Part shown: positions 14,215 to 17,033 of the stretch, piece by piece
Numbering within the stretch: position 1 is the stretch's first letter
Layout of the letters: the number at the start of each line of letters is the position of its first letter
From: CAYJBP01 sp964368605
GTDB lineage: Bacteria; Bacillota; Dehalobacteriia; UBA4068
Length of the DNA stretch: 17,033 nucleotides
Assembly: GCA_964368605.1 (NCBI GenBank)
Contig: CAYJBP010000046.1
Coordinates: 1 to 17,033 of the forward strand
Direction: 5' to 3'
Notes under the pieces: generated by a model
What the model was told of the DNA's origin: nothing
The model's database searches: none
The model's input: only the letters and a program-made list of their open reading frames with translations
Position numbers and translations under genes: made by a program

Positions 14215-14243
14215 TTGTTTTTTCTTGTAAAATGATGTATAAT
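14215..14243 (+). promoter_or_regulatory. Sigma-A type promoter of mltG-trhP
   Basis: TTGTTT (14215-14220), a 17-base spacer and a perfect TATAAT (14238-14243), 31 bases before the mltG ATG. A GGGAGG ribosome site follows at 14264-14269. The promoter is divergent from the amidase promoter, and the two -10 boxes are 74 bases apart. Confidence 0.65.
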
Positions 14244-14274
14244 AAATTGTCGGAAAATACTCTGGGAGGTTTTT

Positions 14275-15291
14275 ATGAAAAAATTTACTTTAACTTTATT
14301 GCTTATAACTTGCTTAATACTCACTTTAACGGCTTGTGATCCTGCCGTTGATATCAATGCCATCACTACTATCAGCGAGGAAAAAATTGTTGATATCCCC
14401 TCCGGTAGCACCAGCGGCACCATCTCTACCTTGCTTTACGAGGCAGATTTAACCCCAAGCGATAGCGCCTTTAGAATTTATGCCAAGGATTCGGGTATCG
14501 ATACCGCTTTGCAGGCCGGCCAATTTGCTTTTGCAGCCGGCGACTGGAGCTTAGTCCAAATTGGCGAGCTTTTAATCAGCGGCTCTAATGTGCGTAATGA
14601 AATAATCGTAACCATCCCCGAAGGGCTCACCGCCCTTAAAACCTTCGAGCGCTTTGTCGAGGCAGGTTGCGGCAGTATGGATAACTTTTTAAGCTATGCC
14701 GCAAGTGGCGATTTTAGCCAATATCCCTATATTCCTGCCCTCGAAACCATTATCGAGCCGGGTAATCGCCTGGATGGTTTCCTCTTTCCGGAAACCTACT
14801 ATATCGACCCCAGCTGGAGCGAAGCCCAAATTATCGATACTATGCTTGCCCAATTTGCCACTATTTTTACCGACGAATGGCATGGTCAAGCGCAAGCTAT
14901 GAATATGAGCGTTTACGAAATTATTACCCTAGCATCAATCATCGAAAAAGAGGCAGTAGTGCAAGAAGATCGTCCGATTATCTCCGGCGTTTTCCACAAA
15001 AGGCTGGGTATGGACATGCTTTTGCAATCTTGTGCCACCATTCAGTTTTTGCTGGGCGAGCCTAAAGTTGATTTATCCTATGATGATTTAGCCATCGATT
15101 CTCCCTACAATAGCTATACCAATGCCGGCCTACCGCCAGCGCCAATTGCTTGCCCCGGCAAGGCTTCTATCGAAGCCGCCCTTTATCCGGTCGAAACCGA
15201 TTATCTTTATTTTAGAGCCCGCACCGACGGTTCGCATCGCTTTAGCGTAACCTATGAAGAGCATAATGCCAATCAACCCGGTGATCAATAA
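14275..15291 (+). CDS. mltG: MltG (YceG-like) endolytic murein transglycosylase, lipoprotein form
   Basis: MltG cuts nascent glycan strands near the membrane and so sets glycan length. The 338 residues carry the YceG signature regions: VTIPEGLT (112-119), DGFLFPETYYI (167-177), the catalytic ASIIEKEA (220-227, with glutamates 224 and 226), GVFHKRLGMDMLLQSCATIQF (238-258), SPYNSYTNAGLPPAPIACPG (276-295) and YLYFRARTDGSHRFSVTYEEH near the end. Unlike most MltG proteins, which have a transmembrane helix, it starts with a lipoprotein signal: positive MKK, a hydrophobic core and lipobox LTAC with Cys21. It should therefore be lipid-anchored on the outer face. No LysM domain is seen. Its stop overlaps the start of the next gene by one base (TAATG). 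The pairing with a U32 gene matches B. subtilis yrrL-yrrM-yrrN-yrrO, with the yrrM-type gene missing. Confidence 0.93.
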   Translation: MKKFTLTLLLITCLILTLTACDPAVDINAITTISEEKIVDIPSGSTSGTISTLLYEADLTPSDSAFRIYAKDSGIDTALQAGQFAFAAGDWSLVQIGELLISGSNVRNEIIVTIPEGLTALKTFERFVEAGCGSMDNFLSYAASGDFSQYPYIPALETIIEPGNRLDGFLFPETYYIDPSWSEAQIIDTMLAQFATIFTDEWHGQAQAMNMSVYEIITLASIIEKEAVVQEDRPIISGVFHKRLGMDMLLQSCATIQFLLGEPKVDLSYDDLAIDSPYNSYTNAGLPPAPIACPGKASIEAALYPVETDYLYFRARTDGSHRFSVTYEEHNANQPGDQ

Positions 15292-16538
15292 TGGTAGCCG
15301 ATTTAAAAAAAACTGCTAAACCAGAGCTTTTAGCCCCGGCCGGCGATTTTTTAAAATTACAAACAGCTTTTAGCTATGGTGCCGATGCCGTTTATGTAGG
15401 TGGCAGCGATTTTTCGTTGCGTGCCAAGGCCGGTAATTTTGATTTAGAACAATTGGCCGAGGCCGTCGCTTATAGCCATAAGCTGGGTAAAAAAATATAC
15501 ATAACAGTTAATATTTTTGCCCATAATGAGGATATTGACGGCCTAAGCCTTTTTCTCGAAAAGCTGGCTCAATTAGCTCCCGATGCCTTAATTATCAGCG
15601 ATTTAGGGGTAATGGCTTTAGCGCAGGAAATTGCTCCCAATCTGGATATTCATATAAGTACCCAGGCTAATATTGTCAATTATAAGGCCGCTCAAGCTTG
15701 GGCAAAATTAGGGGCTAAGCGCCTAATTTTAGGCCGCGAGCTAGCCCTGCCGGCTTTGGCCGAAATAAGCCAAAGGGCAGGTATCGGTACGGAAATTTTT
15801 GTGCATGGTGCTATGTGTATGTCTTATTCGGGGCGTTGTTTATTAAGTAATTTTTTAACTGCCCGTGATGCCAACCGTGGCGATTGCTCGCAATCTTGTC
15901 GTTGGCAATATGTTTTAAGCGAAGAAAAACGCCCCGGCGAATTCTTCCCTCTCGACGAAGATGCCCGTGGCAGTTATATATTTAATAGTAAAGATTTATG
16001 TTTAATCAATTATTTGCCCCAAATTATTGCGGCCGGTATTCAATCTTTAAAAATAGAGGGGCGCAATAAAAGTGCCTATTATGTGGCCAATACGGTGCGC
16101 ATTTATCGTCAGGCTCTAGATGCCGCCTTTGCTGCGCCTGATGCCTATCAGGTTAATCCGCTTTGGCAAGAGGAATTGGCAAAAATTAGCCATCGCGAGT
16201 ATACCGAGGGCTTTATCAATGGGCCTATTGATTATGATGATCATCGCTATGATAACCCCAACCCAATCCGCGGCTATGATTTTGTGGCTATTGTACGCCA
16301 AATTGAGCAGAGCACTCTAATCATCGAGCAGCGCAATCATATTGCCTGCAATGATGATTTGGAACTATTATTGGCCGATAAAATTCTACCAATCAAGGTA
16401 AATGCCTTGGCTGATCTACAAGGCCAGCCTTTGCAGGTGGCAAATAAGCCAAAACAAATTGTCCGTTTAAGTTGCGATACCCAAAATCTTAGCTTAGCAG
16501 CATCTTTACCGCTAATTATCCGCCGCCGAATGCGTTAA
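15291..16538 (+). CDS. trhP: U32 family protein, likely tRNA hydroxylation protein TrhP
   Basis: U32 proteins were long listed as collagenase-like peptidases. TrhP (YegQ in E. coli, YrrN/YrrO in B. subtilis) is now known to add the hydroxyl of 5-hydroxyuridine at tRNA position 34. The 415 residues begin with PELLAPAGDFLKLQTAFSYGADAVYVGG (11-38), a TIM-barrel start typical of the family. The U32 signature lies at 168-186 (EIFVHGAMCMSYSGRCLLS). Conserved-type cysteines are C176, C183, C199 and C203 in RGDCSQSC, with C237 later. KIEGRNKSAYYVANTVRIYRQ (254-274) and the C-terminal domain to about 410 are present. Its ATG overlaps the mltG stop, so it depends on mltG transcription and probably on coupled translation. 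The mltG link favours TrhP over the ubiquinone (UbiU/V) or rRNA (RlhA) members. A general peptidase role is unlikely. Confidence 0.85.
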   Translation: MVADLKKTAKPELLAPAGDFLKLQTAFSYGADAVYVGGSDFSLRAKAGNFDLEQLAEAVAYSHKLGKKIYITVNIFAHNEDIDGLSLFLEKLAQLAPDALIISDLGVMALAQEIAPNLDIHISTQANIVNYKAAQAWAKLGAKRLILGRELALPALAEISQRAGIGTEIFVHGAMCMSYSGRCLLSNFLTARDANRGDCSQSCRWQYVLSEEKRPGEFFPLDEDARGSYIFNSKDLCLINYLPQIIAAGIQSLKIEGRNKSAYYVANTVRIYRQALDAAFAAPDAYQVNPLWQEELAKISHREYTEGFINGPIDYDDHRYDNPNPIRGYDFVAIVRQIEQSTLIIEQRNHIACNDDLELLLADKILPIKVNALADLQGQPLQVANKPKQIVRLSCDTQNLSLAASLPLIIRRRMR

Positions 16539-16554
16539 AAAAGCAAAAGTTTTA

Positions 16555-16685
16555 CTCAGTTTTTTGCCAAAAAATTGCAGGGGTATTGGCCTAGCTGGGT
16601 TTAGCTAAAGCTAACCCACAGCTAATGCACGTAGCTAGTACTCAAAATCAAAGATTTTGGCACTAGCTCAGGGGGCAGCGCCCTC
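16555..16685. repeat. Hairpin chain after the U32 gene
   Basis: Successive palindromes: 16593-16605/16610-16623 (AGCTGGGTTTAGC type), 16633-16649/16653-16668 (AGCTAGTACTCAAAATC with GATTTTGGCACTAGCT) and 16671-16676/16680-16685 (GGGGGC/GCCCTC). Before them CAAAAAATTGCAGGGG (16568-16583) repeats almost exactly the sequence that follows the amidase stop. No gene is apparent. This is the left half of the 368-base gene-free stretch 16539-16906. Confidence 0.7.
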
Positions 16686-16695
16686 AAGGTATTAT

Positions 16696-16780
16696 TAAAT
16701 TTGCCAAAACAAAACTGAAAAGCCAAAAAATCTTCTCTTACGACAAAACCAAAACTAAGCAATAATATTTGGCAAATTTA
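16696..16780. repeat. 13-base perfect inverted repeat around an A-rich loop
   Basis: TAAATTTGCCAAA at 16696-16708 is exactly inverted at 16768-16780. The 59 bases between are AC-rich on the + strand and contain no stem of note. Part of the right arm (AATAATATTTG, 16761-16771) is inverted again further on as CAAATATTATT near 16834-16844, so alternative pairings are possible. Confidence 0.65.
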
Positions 16781-16790
16781 AGCTGCCATC

Positions 16791-16809
16791 TTTCTCGTTT
16801 TACGAGAAA
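16791..16809. repeat. Perfect 8-pair hairpin
   Basis: TTTCTCGT at 16791-16798 pairs with ACGAGAAA at 16802-16809 across a TTT loop. On the + strand AATAAAG follows, with no T-run. It lies about 55 bases before the tRNA promoter. Confidence 0.55.
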
Positions 16810-16864
16810 AATAAAGTGCTTTTAAAACCCGGGCAAATATTATTGATGATTTATTAATTAACCC

Positions 16865-16893
16865 TTGACAAGTCACTTTATATTTGTTATAAT
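16865..16893 (+). promoter_or_regulatory. Perfect consensus sigma-A promoter for tRNA-Trp
   Basis: TTGACA (16865-16870), a 17-base spacer and TATAAT (16888-16893), both hexamers fully consensus. The -10 ends 13 bases before the first base of the tRNA, so the leader would be only some 6-7 bases. This is what a strongly expressed stable-RNA gene needs. Confidence 0.93.
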
Positions 16894-16906
16894 AACTGAG
16901 GTACAT

Positions 16907-16982
16907 AGGGGTATGGCTCAATTGGTAGAGTAGTGGACTCCAAATCCATTGGTTGAGGGTTCAAGTCCTTCTGCCCCTGCCA
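16907..16982 (+). tRNA. tRNA-Trp, anticodon CCA
   Basis: A 76-base gene that folds as a full cloverleaf. Acceptor stem AGGGGTA (16907-16913) pairs with TGCCCCT (16972-16978); D stem GCTC pairs with GAGT; anticodon stem GTGGA pairs with TCCAT. The loop CTCCAAA holds anticodon CCA at 16940-16942, which reads UGG. The T-arm loop is TTCAAGT. Discriminator G16979 is followed by an encoded CCA end (16980-16982). In many Firmicutes tRNA-Trp lies next to secE-nusG; the window ends too early to see this. Confidence 0.97.
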
Positions 16983-17000
16983 TAATTAACCACCGAAAAA

Positions 17001-17031
17001 GATGTCATCGGCAGAAAATGCCGATGACATC
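17001..17031. terminator. Perfect 13-pair terminator hairpin after tRNA-Trp
   Basis: GATGTCATCGGCA (17001-17013) pairs perfectly with 17019-17031 around a GAAAA loop. Five A precede the left arm, so on the - strand five T follow the stem, making it a good terminator for a gene coming from the right. For the tRNA transcript the matching T-run would lie beyond the window edge. Confidence 0.75.
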
Positions 17032-17033
17032 GG

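Noticed and set aside
14142..14423. 93-codon ORF on the - strand
   Set aside because: It covers the divergent promoter region and the start of mltG in antisense, with no ribosome site or family features.
16590..16690. Repeated TAGCT-rich blocks as a CRISPR array
   Set aside because: The repeats are short, unequal and arranged as hairpins, with no constant repeat or spacer length and no cas genes.

Overview
The window suggests the chromosome of a low-to-moderate GC, spore-forming Bacillota, most likely a clostridial lineage. The main clues are a 25-codon gene that reads as SpoVM (a peptide known only from endospore formers), Shine-Dalgarno sites of the AGGAGG type before nearly every gene, sigma-A type promoters, a Gram-positive style DinG with an exonuclease domain, an HtrA with a membrane anchor, and an mltG-U32 gene pair as found in Firmicutes. 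A run of exactly 100 N (12742-12841) marks a scaffold gap, so this is a draft assembly or a metagenome bin. No species can be named from the sequence.

Left part (1-3106, + strand): possibly the last codons of an upstream gene, a strong terminator-like hairpin, then oppB-oppC-oppD of a peptide/nickel-type ABC importer. It ends in a bidirectional terminator with no oppF in sight. Middle part (3113-12618, - strand): reading in the direction of transcription, htrA (membrane-anchored serine protease), an OmpR-family response regulator, its sensor kinase (TTG start), pnp, dinG and the tiny spoVM. The htrA-regulator-kinase order suggests an envelope or secretion-stress circuit of the CssRS/HtrA kind; this is inference from context. 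pnp and dinG are housekeeping RNA and DNA genes.

Right part (12842-17033): a chain of hairpins next to the gap, a membrane-anchored N-acetylmuramoyl-L-alanine amidase (- strand), a divergent promoter region, then mltG and a U32 family protein (trhP-like) on the + strand, overlapping by one base. After them come about 370 bases of hairpin-rich non-coding DNA, a perfect consensus promoter, tRNA-Trp(CCA) and a terminator hairpin at the edge. Several genes act at the cell envelope: amidase, MltG, HtrA and the kinase.

The least explained parts are the three stretches over 300 bases without genes: 10569-10896 (a nested inverted-repeat element with tRNA T-arm-like ends), 12619-12975 (gap plus hairpins) and 16539-16906 (hairpin chain). 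The two gene-end stretches share short motifs, and parts of the third recur in them, which suggests a family of hairpin-forming intergenic repeats in this genome.
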